The notes beneath the pieces were generated by a model. That model searched no databases. It was given only the letters and a program-made list of their open reading frames with translations, and was not told where the DNA came from. Of a stretch of DNA of 64,000 nucleotides, positions 1-8,384 are shown in pieces (position 1 is the first letter of the stretch; every line of letters starts with the position of its first letter). The translations under genes were made by a program, and so were the position numbers. The stretch comes from Arthrobacter sp. H-02-3 (GTDB taxonomy: Bacteria; Actinomycetota; Actinomycetes; Actinomycetales; Micrococcaceae): the NCBI RefSeq assembly GCF_003097355.1, contig NZ_PYUI01000014.1, positions 1 through 64,000 of the forward strand, read 5' to 3'.

Positions 1-49
1 CGCCCCGCCCGCCCGCACCACCGGTTCCCGACGCCGGGGCAAGTCACGC

Positions 50-877
50 ATGGACCCCACACGCAACAACACGGCCGCCGGCATCGCCGCCTGGCTGCTG
101 GCCCTGCTGTTCGCGGTACCGGTCCTGTGGATGATCCTGACTTCGTTCCACTCGGAAACGGACGCCGCGACGAACCCGCCCTCCATCGCCGCCGACCTTA
201 ACCTGGACGCCTACAAGGAATTCTTCGGGGCAACTTCCGGCGTCAGCCCGTGGCCGTCGCTGGTCAACTCCGCCACCGCCTCGATCTTCTCCACCGTCCT
301 CGTCCTGTTGCTGGCCATCCCGGCCGCCTACGCGCTGTCCATCCGGCCGGTGAAGAAGTGGACCGACGTCATGTTCTTCTTCCTCTCCACCAAGATGATG
401 CCCGTCGTCGCGGCCGTCCTGCCGCTCTACCTTTTCGCCAAAACCGCCGGGGCGCTGGACAACATCTGGTTCCTGGGCCTGATGTACACGTCGATGAACC
501 TGCCCATCGCTGTGTGGATGATGCGCTCCTTCCTCGACGAAGTGCCCGTTGAAATGCTCGAGGCCTCCCAAATCGACGGTGCGGGCCTGTTGCTGACGAT
601 CCGGAAGGTCGTCGCCCCCGTCGCGATGCCCGGCATCGCCGCCACCGCGCTGATCTGCTTCATCTTCAGCTGGAACGAACTCCTCCTCGCCCGGGTCCTC
701 ACCGGCGTCGTGGCCGGCACCGCCCCGGTCTTCCTTACCGGCTTCGTCTCAGGACAAGGACTGTTCCTCGCCAAGGTCTGCGCCGCCGCCGTCGTGATCT
801 CCCTGCCCGTACTCTTCGCCGGTTTTGCCGCCCAGGACAAACTCGTCCAGGGACTCTCCCTCGGCGCCGTCAAATAG
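50..877 (+). CDS. Carbohydrate (polyol-type) ABC transporter permease, MalG-like
   Basis: Inner-membrane permease of a carbohydrate ABC importer. About six hydrophobic segments are visible, the first at roughly residues 10-30. The cytoplasmic EAA loop that docks the ATPase reads EASQIDGAG near residue 173. The frame is open to the left edge and the ATG at 50 has no Shine-Dalgarno sequence, so the true start may lie outside the window. The binding protein and first permease should lie upstream. The sorbitol-type dehydrogenase and sugar kinase just downstream suggest a polyol substrate such as sorbitol, mannitol or xylitol. The substrate is inferred from context; the permease family is clear. 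Confidence 0.88.
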   Translation: MDPTRNNTAAGIAAWLLALLFAVPVLWMILTSFHSETDAATNPPSIAADLNLDAYKEFFGATSGVSPWPSLVNSATASIFSTVLVLLLAIPAAYALSIRPVKKWTDVMFFFLSTKMMPVVAAVLPLYLFAKTAGALDNIWFLGLMYTSMNLPIAVWMMRSFLDEVPVEMLEASQIDGAGLLLTIRKVVAPVAMPGIAATALICFIFSWNELLLARVLTGVVAGTAPVFLTGFVSGQGLFLAKVCAAAVVISLPVLFAGFAAQDKLVQGLSLGAVK

Positions 878-923
878 CGCCGTCAAGTAACCGGCCCCCT
901 TCGATTCTCAAAGGAATACTTCG

Positions 924-1985
924 ATGACAACGTCAACCGCACAGTCCCGCACCTCGGGGCATTCTGAAGTACCGGCCACCATGCGCGCCGCCGTCCTCAA
1001 ACGCCAGGGCGACATGGCCATGGAAACCCTGCCCGTCCCGAAGCTGGAAGCGGACCAGGTCCTGGTGAGGGTCGCCGCCGTCGGCGTCTGCGGCAGCGAC
1101 GTCCACTACTACGAGCACGGCCGGATCGGGGACTACGTCGTGGACCACCCGCTGATCCTCGGCCACGAGCTCTCCGGCCGGATCGCCGCCGTCGGAAGCG
1201 ATGTTGACGCGGGCCGCATCGGCCAGAGGGTCGCCGTCGAACCGCAGCGGCCCTGCCGGAAATGCAGGCAGTGCAAAGCAGGACGGTACAACCTGTGCCC
1301 CGACATCGAGTTCTATGCCACCCCGCCGGTCGACGGGGCCTTCGCCGAATACGTGACCATCCAGGGCGACTTTGCCTACGAGATCCCGGACAGCGTCAGC
1401 GACGAGGCAGCCGCCCTCATCGAACCGCTCTCCGTCGGCCTCTGGGCCTGCGAACGCGCCGGTATCAAGCCCGGCAGCCGCGTCCTGATCGCCGGCGCCG
1501 GGCCCATCGGCATCATCGCCGCCCAGGCCGCCCGCGCCTACGGCGCCGCCGAAATCTACATCAGCGACATCGCCGAAGACCGCTTGGCCTTCGCCCTGAA
1601 ACACGGCGCCACGCACGCCCTCAACGCCAGGACCGACAGCGTCGAAGGGCTCGACGTCGATGCCTTCATCGACGCCTCCGGCGCCCCGCAGGCCGTCCGC
1701 TCGGGTATCAAAGCCGTGGGCCCCGCCGGCAGGGTCATCCTGGTCGGGCTCGGAGCCGACGACGTCGAACTCCCCGTCTCCTACATCCAGAACCACGAAA
1801 TCTGGCTCTCCGGCGTCTTCCGCTACACCAACACCTGGCCCCTTGCCATCCAACTCATCGCCGACGGCAAGGTGGACCTGGACATCCTGGTCACCGGCAA
1901 GTTCACCCTCGCCGAATCCGAAGAAGCCCTGAAGGCGGGAAAGCAGACCGGCCAGCTCAAAGCCGTCGTCTACCCGGGCCGCTAG
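924..1985 (+). CDS. Zinc-dependent NAD(P) alcohol dehydrogenase, sorbitol/xylitol dehydrogenase type
   Basis: Medium-chain dehydrogenase that oxidises a polyol to the ketose in the cytoplasm. Visible signatures are the catalytic zinc ligands Cys56 (CGSD) and His81-Glu82 (GHE), the structural zinc cluster Cys111, Cys114, Cys117 and Cys125, and the Rossmann motif GAGPIG at 191-196. At 353 aa it is a normal length for sorbitol/xylitol dehydrogenases. An AAAGGAAT ribosome site precedes the ATG. It follows the ABC permease by 46 bp and precedes a PfkB kinase, giving uptake, oxidation and phosphorylation in order. The exact polyol is not determined by sequence. Confidence 0.9.
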   Translation: MTTSTAQSRTSGHSEVPATMRAAVLKRQGDMAMETLPVPKLEADQVLVRVAAVGVCGSDVHYYEHGRIGDYVVDHPLILGHELSGRIAAVGSDVDAGRIGQRVAVEPQRPCRKCRQCKAGRYNLCPDIEFYATPPVDGAFAEYVTIQGDFAYEIPDSVSDEAAALIEPLSVGLWACERAGIKPGSRVLIAGAGPIGIIAAQAARAYGAAEIYISDIAEDRLAFALKHGATHALNARTDSVEGLDVDAFIDASGAPQAVRSGIKAVGPAGRVILVGLGADDVELPVSYIQNHEIWLSGVFRYTNTWPLAIQLIADGKVDLDILVTGKFTLAESEEALKAGKQTGQLKAVVYPGR

Positions 1986-2044
1986 GCTCCGCGGCTCCGG
2001 GACATCAGCAACCACTCTCAGCACCAACCTGCAAGGAAGCAGAC

Positions 2045-3094
2045 ATGCCACCACCCGAGAACGGTCCCCACCCAGACCTCTCTGACAACGTCCCCCTGGT
2101 CACCGTCGTCGGCGAATCACTCGTCGACATCATCGATGACCCGCGCCGAGGAACCACCACGCCCGAAACCCACCCCGGAGGCAGCCCCCTGAACGTTGCA
2201 GTCGGCTGCGCCCGCCTGGACCTCCGAACCAGCCTCATCACGCACTTCGCCGAAGACCGCCATGGGCGGTTGATCGCCGAGCATCTGGACAGCAACGGCG
2301 TCCGGGCCATCGTCGGCGGTTCCCTGCCGACGTCAACCGCGCTGGCATCCCTGGACGCCACCGGAGTCGCGCAATATTCGTTCTCCGTCACTTGGGATAT
2401 TAACGCGGCCTCCATCCCGGCCCTGGCTGCAGTGGAGAGCTCACTCCATGTCCACACCGGCTCCATCGCGACGGCGCTCTCCCCGGGCGGCACGTCGGTA
2501 CGGGGACTGATCGAGGCGGCACGGCCCCACGCCACCATCAGCTTCGACCCCAACTGCCGGCCCGCCATCAGCCCCGAAACGGCTGCCGCCCGCCAACGGG
2601 CAGAGGACTTCGTTGCCGTCGCCGACATCGTCAAAGCCAGCGACGAAGACCTCCGCTGGCTCTACCCCGGCAGGACCCAGGACGAATCGATGGCAGCGTG
2701 GCTGGAGCTCGGACCATCGTTAGTGGCACTGACCCGTGGCGCCCAGGGCCCGGTGATCCTCACCCGGCGCTGCCGTGTGGAGATGCCGGGAGAGTCCGTC
2801 ACCGTGACCGACACCGTCGGGGCAGGGGACTCCTTCATGGCCGCACTGATCTCCGGACTCGCGCAAATGGACTTACTCGGAGCCGCATCCAGATCACGCA
2901 TGCAAGACCTTGGCCCGGACGAACTGATCGCCTTGGCCGCATACGCGAACAGAGCCGCTGCGATCACTTGCTCCCGGCAGGGAGCAAATCCACCCACCTC
3001 CGGAGAATTGGGATCGATGACCGGATTCTTTGCTGCATCGGCAAACTTTGGCCGTCATGCGGAGTCGAAGCCCCGATTTAGTCCCCGGCTTTGA
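2045..3094 (+). CDS. PfkB-family carbohydrate kinase (fructokinase-like)
   Basis: Ribokinase/PfkB sugar kinase of 349 aa, expected to phosphorylate the ketose made by the preceding dehydrogenase. The N-terminal substrate loop GGSPLNVAVG and the C-terminal anion-hole/catalytic motif DTVGAGDSF (from residue 256, catalytic Asp262) are intact. The reading frame is open far upstream, but the start is set at the ATG at 2045 because AAGGAAG lies just before it and homology begins there. The 3' end overlaps the convergent NmrA-type gene by 17 bp. Fructokinase is the likely activity from context; other ketose kinases are possible. Confidence 0.88.
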   Translation: MPPPENGPHPDLSDNVPLVTVVGESLVDIIDDPRRGTTTPETHPGGSPLNVAVGCARLDLRTSLITHFAEDRHGRLIAEHLDSNGVRAIVGGSLPTSTALASLDATGVAQYSFSVTWDINAASIPALAAVESSLHVHTGSIATALSPGGTSVRGLIEAARPHATISFDPNCRPAISPETAAARQRAEDFVAVADIVKASDEDLRWLYPGRTQDESMAAWLELGPSLVALTRGAQGPVILTRRCRVEMPGESVTVTDTVGAGDSFMAALISGLAQMDLLGAASRSRMQDLGPDELIALAAYANRAAAITCSRQGANPPTSGELGSMTGFFAASANFGRHAESKPRFSPRL

Positions 3095-3866
3095 GGCTTC
3101 CTGCTGTGATGGTGGCGAGGTCGTCACGGAACATTTCGGGCTCGTTGGCGACAGGGAGGTCCACAATGTCTTCGGCTGCGTCGAGAGATTCGACTGAGTC
3201 TGGTCTCAGGGAGGTGAAGACGGCGGTGAGGTCGTCTTGTTCGGGTCCGTGGTCGGCGACGAGTTCGAGAGTCTTGTGGTCGGCGGCATCAATATCAAGA
3301 CTGTCGATGAGGACGCGGGCGATCTGGTCCCTGGCGATAACGCCGTCGGAGGGTGAGCCGGACTGTCGCTTGTCGCCCTGGAGCATGACGACCTTCCGCT
3401 GGTCGGGTTGATTGTAGTCAAACCAGCCGGGGCGCACGATCGTGTACGGGTTACCGCTGCCGCGGATGAGGCGCTCACTGCGCAGCTTCCACTGGGCGTA
3501 GGCGACGCCTGGTCGTGTTATCCCGATGGCGGTCATGAGCGCGATGCGTGGCCGGCGGCCGCCCAAGGCTTTCAGGACGTTGGCGACGCCGGCGTAGTCG
3601 TTATCCCGCACGTCGCGTTCGCTGGTCGTGGATCCGTGGGTGAAGACGATTGCGTCGACTCCGTCGACGGCCGGCCCGAGGGTTTCGGGACGAGTCAGAT
3701 CCCCGATCACCAGGTCCACACTTTCGGGGAGTAGGCGGGCGGCGCGGGTCTGGTCGCGCACGAGAGCCCGGACCGCGTAACCCCGTCGCAGCGTCTCGGC
3801 CACTGCGTGGCGGCCGATGCTGCCGGTGGCGCCAACGATGAGCACGGTGGAGGGACGGTCGATCAC
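3078..3866 (-). CDS. NAD(P)-binding SDR (NmrA/YwnB-like) reductase
   Basis: Atypical short-chain dehydrogenase of about 262 aa. It has an N-terminal Rossmann motif, GATGSIG, and a YAQWK segment resembling the SDR catalytic Tyr-Lys pair, as in NAD(P)H-binding NmrA-like proteins. I place the start at the GTG at 3866, preceded by AAGGAG. Its first bases overlap the stop of the upstream regulator in a GTGA arrangement, so the two are translationally coupled. It shares an operon with the MmyB-like regulator and faces a DHA2 efflux pump and an aldo/keto reductase across the divergent promoter, suggesting a role in redox detoxification. The substrate is unknown. Confidence 0.82.
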   Translation of the reverse strand: MIDRPSTVLIVGATGSIGRHAVAETLRRGYAVRALVRDQTRAARLLPESVDLVIGDLTRPETLGPAVDGVDAIVFTHGSTTSERDVRDNDYAGVANVLKALGGRRPRIALMTAIGITRPGVAYAQWKLRSERLIRGSGNPYTIVRPGWFDYNQPDQRKVVMLQGDKRQSGSPSDGVIARDQIARVLIDSLDIDAADHKTLELVADHGPEQDDLTAVFTSLRPDSVESLDAAEDIVDLPVANEPEMFRDDLATITAGSLKAGD

Positions 3867-4744
3867 TTCTTCTCCTTGAGGGGGATCCTCGGGGTGGGCT
3901 GCTGGGTCGCGGCCCAACTGGCGAGGACTTTCAGAGCGTCTTCGGAGGGTGTCCCGGGATCTGCTGTGTACACGTTGATGCGCAGTCCCGGGTCTGCGGG
4001 CAGCTCGAGTGCTTCAAAGCTCAAGTCCAAGTCGCCAACGATCGGGTGGTGGAGCCGCTTCCGGCCGGCGCGGTGGTACTTCACATCGTGACGGGCCCAC
4101 CGGGTGCGGAACTCCTCGCTGCGGGTTGAGAGTTCACCGATCAGATCCGTGAGGTCCTTGTCGTACGGGTTTTTCCCGGCCGTGGAGCGCAGGACTGCGA
4201 CGACGTCGTCCGCTGCGCGTTCCCAATCAGCGAAGAACTCCCGCGCTTTCGGATTCAGGAAGGTGAAGCGTGCGCTGTTCGGCGGAGTGGGCCCCTCTGC
4301 CATCATGTCCAGATAAAGGGCACGCCCCAGTTCGTTGGAGGCGAGGACATCCCCTCGGTCGTTGCGGACCCAGGCCGGCGCCGTCGTGATCGCATCGATG
4401 ACGCGCTGCACGCTCGGCCGCACCGTCTGGGGGCTGCGCTTGCGCCGCACCCGGGGGGAGGCGGTCGCGGCGCGGGCAAGGTCAAAAAGGTGGGCCGTTT
4501 CGGCGTCGTCGAGCTTCAGGGCACGCCCGAGGGCTTCAAGGACACTGTCCGAGGCGCCGGAGAGGTTTCCCCGCTCAAGGCGTATGTAGTAATCGATGCT
4601 CATTCCGGCGAGCATGGCGACTTCCTCGCGGCGCAGGCCGGCAACGCGCCGGTTGCCGCCATAGGCCGGCAGGCCGGCCTCCTCGGGCGTGATCCTGGCA
4701 CGGCGGGAGGTCAGGAATTTCCGCACGTCGTCGCTGTGTGTCAT
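3863..4744 (-). CDS. XRE-type helix-turn-helix regulator with MmyB-like ligand domain
   Basis: Transcription factor of 293 aa. Residues 1-80 hold the HTH (MTHSDDVRKFL..., AGLRREEVAML, SIDYYIRLERG). The C-terminal two thirds match the MmyB-like PAS-related ligand domain. The ATG at 4744 is chosen over upstream in-frame ATGs because family homology begins there. It is divergent from the DHA2 efflux pump at 4847 and coupled to the NmrA-type gene. Members often repress adjacent redox or efflux genes, so local repression is likely. A paralogue lies at 10280-11167, and both carry the same box about 25 bp before their starts. Confidence 0.88.
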   Translation of the reverse strand: MTHSDDVRKFLTSRRARITPEEAGLPAYGGNRRVAGLRREEVAMLAGMSIDYYIRLERGNLSGASDSVLEALGRALKLDDAETAHLFDLARAATASPRVRRKRSPQTVRPSVQRVIDAITTAPAWVRNDRGDVLASNELGRALYLDMMAEGPTPPNSARFTFLNPKAREFFADWERAADDVVAVLRSTAGKNPYDKDLTDLIGELSTRSEEFRTRWARHDVKYHRAGRKRLHHPIVGDLDLSFEALELPADPGLRINVYTADPGTPSEDALKVLASWAATQQPTPRIPLKEKK

Positions 4745-4769
4745 GGCATCCACGCTACGCGCGGTCGAT

Positions 4770-4779
4770 GGGACGAGGG
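4770..4779 (-). promoter_or_regulatory. Candidate operator box upstream of MmyB-like regulator 1
   Basis: GGGACGAGGG begins 26 bp before the regulator's ATG, in the 102-bp divergent region shared with the DHA2 pump. A 9-of-10 match (GGAACGAGGG) lies 25 bp before the second MmyB-like regulator. The shared sequence and spacing suggest an autoregulatory operator or core-promoter element. No experimental support is available from sequence. Confidence 0.4.
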
Positions 4780-4846
4780 AGGGACTGGCATTACCCGGAA
4801 CGACAGTGACTCCCGGCCCGTAAGGAATCAAGGTTGCATTGAAAGC

Positions 4847-6298
4847 ATGAAACCTGCACCCGCAACCGCTCCCCACCCGGCGGCGATCCTAGCGATCATC
4901 CTCGTCAGCTACTTTATGATCCTGCTGGACAACTCGGTCATCTTCACCGCGCTGCCGAGCCTGCAGGCCGATCTGCGGCTGACGACCAGCGAGCTTTCCT
5001 GGGTTCAGGATGCGTACACGCTGGTCTTCGGCGGCCTGCTCCTCCTTGGCGCCCGTGCAGGCGATCTGCTCGGACGGCGGCGTGTCTTCGTCTTCGGGCT
5101 GGTGGTGTTCTCGATCGCGTCCCTGCTGATCGGCGTCGCCCCGGCTGGGTGGTGGGCGATCGCCGGCCGCGCCGTCCAGGGTATCGGAGCCGCGATCGTC
5201 GCGCCCGCATCACTGTCCTTACTCACCGCGAGCTTCCCGGAGGGCCGTGAACGCACCCGTGCCGTCGCTTTGTACGGTGCTACCGCGGGGATCGGCGCAA
5301 GCCTGGGGCTGGTCATCGGCGGCGCGCTGGCCCACTGGATCTCCTGGCGCGCCGGGTTCTTCGTCAACGTACCCATTGGCGCCGCGATGATCGCGCTCGC
5401 GCCGCGGTTCATCCCGGAAACAGGCCGGGCCCGCGGCCGCTTCGACGTGCTCGGGGCGCTCAGCGCCACACTGGGTGTCGGCGCTCTCGTGTTCGGCATC
5501 ATCAACACCACCGACGCCGGCTGGACCTCACCGGTCACAATCACGGCCGTCAGTGCCGGCGTCGTGCTCCTGGTCGTGTTCGTGCTAATCGAGCGCAGGG
5601 CGGCCCAGCCGATCATGCCCTTGCGGCTGTTCGCGAGCCGCCGCCGCACCGGCGCGTACCTGGCACGTTTCCTGTATCTGGGCGCAATGATCGGGTTCTT
5701 CTTCTTCACCACCCAGTTCCTGCAGGAAGTGCTCGGCTTCGACCCGCTGCAGGCCGGCATCGGATTCCTACCCATGACGGCGGTCAACTTCGCCGTCGCG
5801 ATGAGCATCCCCCGGCTCGTAGGCCGGATGCCGGGCTCGGTCCCACTCCTGACCGGGATCCTGCTCACGTTGACGGGGATGTTCTGGCTCAGCCGAGCCG
5901 GAGTCGACTCCGCATACCTGACAGGGGTGGCTCTGCCGATGATCCTCATCGGGGCCGGTCAGGGCCTCGCTTTTGCTCCACTGACCTCGTTCGGCATCAC
6001 CGGCGCCCCCGCGTCCGACGCCGGCGCCGCATCCGGACTGGTGAACACCTTCCACCAGGTCGGCACCTGCCTCGGGCTTGGTATCGCGGTCGCTGCCGCA
6101 GCGACCGTCCCGACCACGGGTTCTGCCGTAGCCCACCTGGCCGCGCAGGTCAGCGTTGCGCTGACCACGGGCAGCGTCCTACTGTTCCTTGCCCTGGCCG
6201 TCACCGCTACCCTCATCCTGCCAGCAGACTTGGCTGCCCGCCGCACCAGGGCACCCCGGATTGCCGTGCCCGTACCGGAGGCCGAGCGCGTCCGCTGA
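4847..6298 (+). CDS. MFS drug efflux transporter, DHA2 (14-TM) family
   Basis: Proton-coupled drug exporter of 483 aa with about 14 hydrophobic helices. Signatures visible are LDNSVIFTALP in helix 1 (DHA2 motif D1), WVQDAYTL, and the loop GDLLGRRRVF (motif A). The ATG at 4847 begins MKPAPAT and is the first start giving the family N-terminus; the longer upstream frame overlaps the divergent regulator. It is divergent from the MmyB-like regulator and followed by an aldo/keto reductase, fitting a co-regulated efflux plus carbonyl-detoxification unit. The exported compound is unknown. Confidence 0.88.
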   Translation: MKPAPATAPHPAAILAIILVSYFMILLDNSVIFTALPSLQADLRLTTSELSWVQDAYTLVFGGLLLLGARAGDLLGRRRVFVFGLVVFSIASLLIGVAPAGWWAIAGRAVQGIGAAIVAPASLSLLTASFPEGRERTRAVALYGATAGIGASLGLVIGGALAHWISWRAGFFVNVPIGAAMIALAPRFIPETGRARGRFDVLGALSATLGVGALVFGIINTTDAGWTSPVTITAVSAGVVLLVVFVLIERRAAQPIMPLRLFASRRRTGAYLARFLYLGAMIGFFFFTTQFLQEVLGFDPLQAGIGFLPMTAVNFAVAMSIPRLVGRMPGSVPLLTGILLTLTGMFWLSRAGVDSAYLTGVALPMILIGAGQGLAFAPLTSFGITGAPASDAGAASGLVNTFHQVGTCLGLGIAVAAAATVPTTGSAVAHLAAQVSVALTTGSVLLFLALAVTATLILPADLAARRTRAPRIAVPVPEAERVR

Positions 6299-6423
6299 GC
6301 TGGCCGGCCCGGCAAGCCCAGGGCAACACCAACGAGCGGCACCCCTCGCGGTGCCGCCTCCCGCTCGATGGAGGTAATGATGTGCCCTCCCGCAACTCCC
6401 CACCTCTGAATACCGTGAAAGGC

Positions 6424-7311
6424 ATGGACATGAAACTTACTCTCAACAACGGCATCACGATGCCCGCCCTCGGTCTGGGCGTCTTCCAAAGCGCCCCCGA
6501 GAAGACCACGGCCGCCGTCGAGGCCGCGCTTGCTGCCGGCTACCGGCATATCGATACCGCCGCCGCGTACGGCAACGAGCGGGAGGTCGGTGAGGGCATC
6601 CGCAACTCGGGCCTGGACCGTCCAGAGGTGTTCATCGAGACCAAAGTCTGGGTCAGCGACTACGGCCACGCCGAGACGCTTCATGCTTGGGACAAAGCGA
6701 CGGGCAAGCTCGGCGTTGACTACTTGGACCTGCTCATCCTGCACCAGCCCGCCCCGGACCGGTTCGAGAAAACCATTGCCGCGTACAAAGCACTTGAGCG
6801 CCTGCTCGCTGACGGGCGCGTGCGGGCCATCGGCGTCAGCAACTTCATGCCGCACCACCTCGAGCAGCTGCTGTCCACCACCGAGATCGTCCCGGCCGTG
6901 AACCAGATCGAACTGCACCCGTACTTCACCCAGCCGGACGTCCAGGCAGCCGACACCGAACACGGGATCCTCACCCAGGCATGGTCACCGATCGGCGGCA
7001 TCACCTTCTACCCGGGATGGGGCGAGGACCGCAGGAACGTGATGGAAGACCCGACGATCACCAGCATCGGACAAACGCACGGCAAGAGCCCAGCCCAGGT
7101 CATGCTCCGCTGGCACTTGCAGCAGGGCCGTTCAGCCATCCCGAAGTCGACCAACCCCGCACGCATCGCCGAGAACTTCGACGTCTTCGACTTTGAACTC
7201 AGTGCCGACGAACTCGCCGCCGTCGACGCGCTCGATACGGGCGTGCGCAACGGACCGGACCCCGACGAGGCCCGCGAAGAGCGCTTCGCCATGGTCATCC
7301 CCGAAGCCTGA
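6424..7311 (+). CDS. Aldo/keto reductase (2,5-diketo-D-gluconate reductase type)
   Basis: NADPH-dependent carbonyl reductase of about 295 aa. The AKR signature GYRHIDTAAAYGNE supplies the catalytic Asp and Tyr, ETKVW the Lys, and LILHQP the His. IPKSTNPARIAEN near residue 240 is the cofactor phosphate-binding segment. The start is ATG 6424 (or 6430, two codons later). It lies about 125 bp after the DHA2 pump and continues the same operon toward the CMD and cupin genes. This grouping is common in actinobacterial detoxification clusters. The physiological substrate cannot be deduced. Confidence 0.88.
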   Translation: MDMKLTLNNGITMPALGLGVFQSAPEKTTAAVEAALAAGYRHIDTAAAYGNEREVGEGIRNSGLDRPEVFIETKVWVSDYGHAETLHAWDKATGKLGVDYLDLLILHQPAPDRFEKTIAAYKALERLLADGRVRAIGVSNFMPHHLEQLLSTTEIVPAVNQIELHPYFTQPDVQAADTEHGILTQAWSPIGGITFYPGWGEDRRNVMEDPTITSIGQTHGKSPAQVMLRWHLQQGRSAIPKSTNPARIAENFDVFDFELSADELAAVDALDTGVRNGPDPDEAREERFAMVIPEA

Positions 7312-7331
7312 GACAGAGAGTAGACACCACC

Positions 7332-7391
7332 ATGGAATATCGCCCACTTGGCCGCACCGGCGTGCAGGTCAGTCCCTTATGTCCGGTTTGA
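7332..7391 (+). pseudogene. 5' fossil of a second aldo/keto reductase
   Basis: An ATG opens MEYRPLGRTGVQVSPLC and stops after 19 codons. This is the canonical N-terminus of the YajO/Tas-type aldo/keto reductase family, which normally runs on for about 310 more residues. The rest of the gene is missing, and the next 180 bp, to the CMD gene, has no recognisable reductase sequence. It follows the intact reductase by 20 bp, so the operon once carried two AKR genes, or the fragment marks an internal deletion. Confidence 0.6.
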
Positions 7392-7578
7392 CCGCCCGCA
7401 CACTCACCGACGCCACGATCTGGGGATCCAGGTCCACCTGGCACCTGACGCTGCGTTCCTGGTTCGAACCCCACGGAGACGACTGGGTCATAGCACGCAC
7501 CGTCGCATCCACCTGGTAATTCCCGCGCAGCCCGTCCATTTGACGCACGAAAGATTCCAAACCGAAAGAAGGATCATC

Positions 7579-8019
7579 ATGACTGACCAACCCAAGCAGC
7601 TCGGTGGCGGCCGAAAGATGTTCGGCGACTTCGCGCCGAAGCTTGCCGAGCTCACCGACGACGTGCTCTTCGAGGACGTCTGGAACCGGCCTGAACTCTC
7701 CGCACGGGACCGCAGCCTCATCACCGTGGCCGTGCTCACCGCTGGCGGAAACACCGCCCAGCTGGGCTTCCACCTCGGCCGCGCCATCGAGAACGGCGTG
7801 ACCCAAGAGGAGCTCATCGAAGCCATCACCCACGTCACGCTCTACGCGGGCTGGCCCCAGGGCATGTCTGCCATGGGCGTCGCGCCAAGCAGCTCTTCAC
7901 AGACAACAAGTAAGGAACATCATGAACATCGAACCCTCCGTGCCCACCACGAAAAACCCGGCGGCCCAGTTCGCCGGGGACGTCTGGCTCGACCCAATCG
8001 CGCTGCCCCACGAGTCTGA
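7579..8019 (+). CDS. Carboxymuconolactone decarboxylase-family (AhpD-like) protein, 3' frameshift
   Basis: Small alpha-helical CMD-domain protein. Family features are WNRPELSARDRSL, LGFHLGRAIENGVTQEELIEAI and THVTLYAGWPQGMSAM. The AhpD redox Cys pair is absent. GAAAGAAGGA precedes the ATG. After residue ~100 the frame runs into low-complexity serines and overlaps the cupin by 98 bp. One frame away the sequence reads AKQLFTDNK and stops at 7911-7913, nine bases before the cupin start, which is the expected family C-terminus. The gene therefore appears frameshifted near 7880-7885, with an ancestral end at 7913. The last 45 residues as read are probably artefactual. Confidence 0.75.
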   Translation: MTDQPKQLGGGRKMFGDFAPKLAELTDDVLFEDVWNRPELSARDRSLITVAVLTAGGNTAQLGFHLGRAIENGVTQEELIEAITHVTLYAGWPQGMSAMGVAPSSSSQTTSKEHHEHRTLRAHHEKPGGPVRRGRLARPNRAAPRV

Positions 8020-8323
8020 CCAGACGATGGTTGTCGCGACCGTCCGCTTCGCGCCCGGAGCACGCACAGCCTGGCACTCGCACCAGCACGGTCAGTATCT
8101 GCGCGTCACCCAAGGTGTAGGCCGTTTCGGTACCCGAGACGGAAAGATCATCGAAGTCCATCCCGGCCAGACGCTCTACACCCCGCCCGGCGAGGAGCAT
8201 TGGCACGCCGCCGCCCCGGGCTGCTTCATGGAACACATTGCCATGATCCAAAACGGCGAAGACCCGTTCAAGACCACCACGTGGCGCGAGCACATAACAG
8301 ACGACGAGTACAACGGCCGCTAA
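7922..8323 (+). CDS. Cupin-domain protein
   Basis: A 133-aa single-domain cupin. The metal-binding motif 1 is seen as WHSHQHGQYLRVTQGVG, with two His and a Gln where Glu is usual. Motif 2 is PGEEHWHAA. The start is ATG 7922 with AAGGAA just upstream. It is the last gene of the efflux/reductase operon and directly follows the CMD-family gene. CMD plus cupin pairs often accompany aldo/keto reductases in detoxification operons and act on small carbonyl or lactone compounds. The exact activity is unassigned. Confidence 0.83.
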   Translation: MNIEPSVPTTKNPAAQFAGDVWLDPIALPHESDQTMVVATVRFAPGARTAWHSHQHGQYLRVTQGVGRFGTRDGKIIEVHPGQTLYTPPGEEHWHAAAPGCFMEHIAMIQNGEDPFKTTTWREHITDDEYNGR

Positions 8324-8384
8324 CCGCGGCTTTCCCCCCAAGGGCTTCGGTGTTTTCAGCGCCGTCGGGTCTGGACCATTTTCC

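Noticed and set aside
1262..2044. Upstream part of the frame containing the PfkB kinase
   Set aside because: It overlaps the dehydrogenase in another frame and lacks homology; kinase homology and a ribosome site begin at 2045.
5959..6963. A 334-codon minus-strand frame over the DHA2 and aldo/keto reductase genes
   Set aside because: Antisense shadow of two genes with clear family motifs.
7455..7480. A GGTTCGAACCCC sequence resembling a tRNA T-arm
   Set aside because: No acceptor, D or anticodon arms surround it; probably a coincidence in decayed coding DNA.
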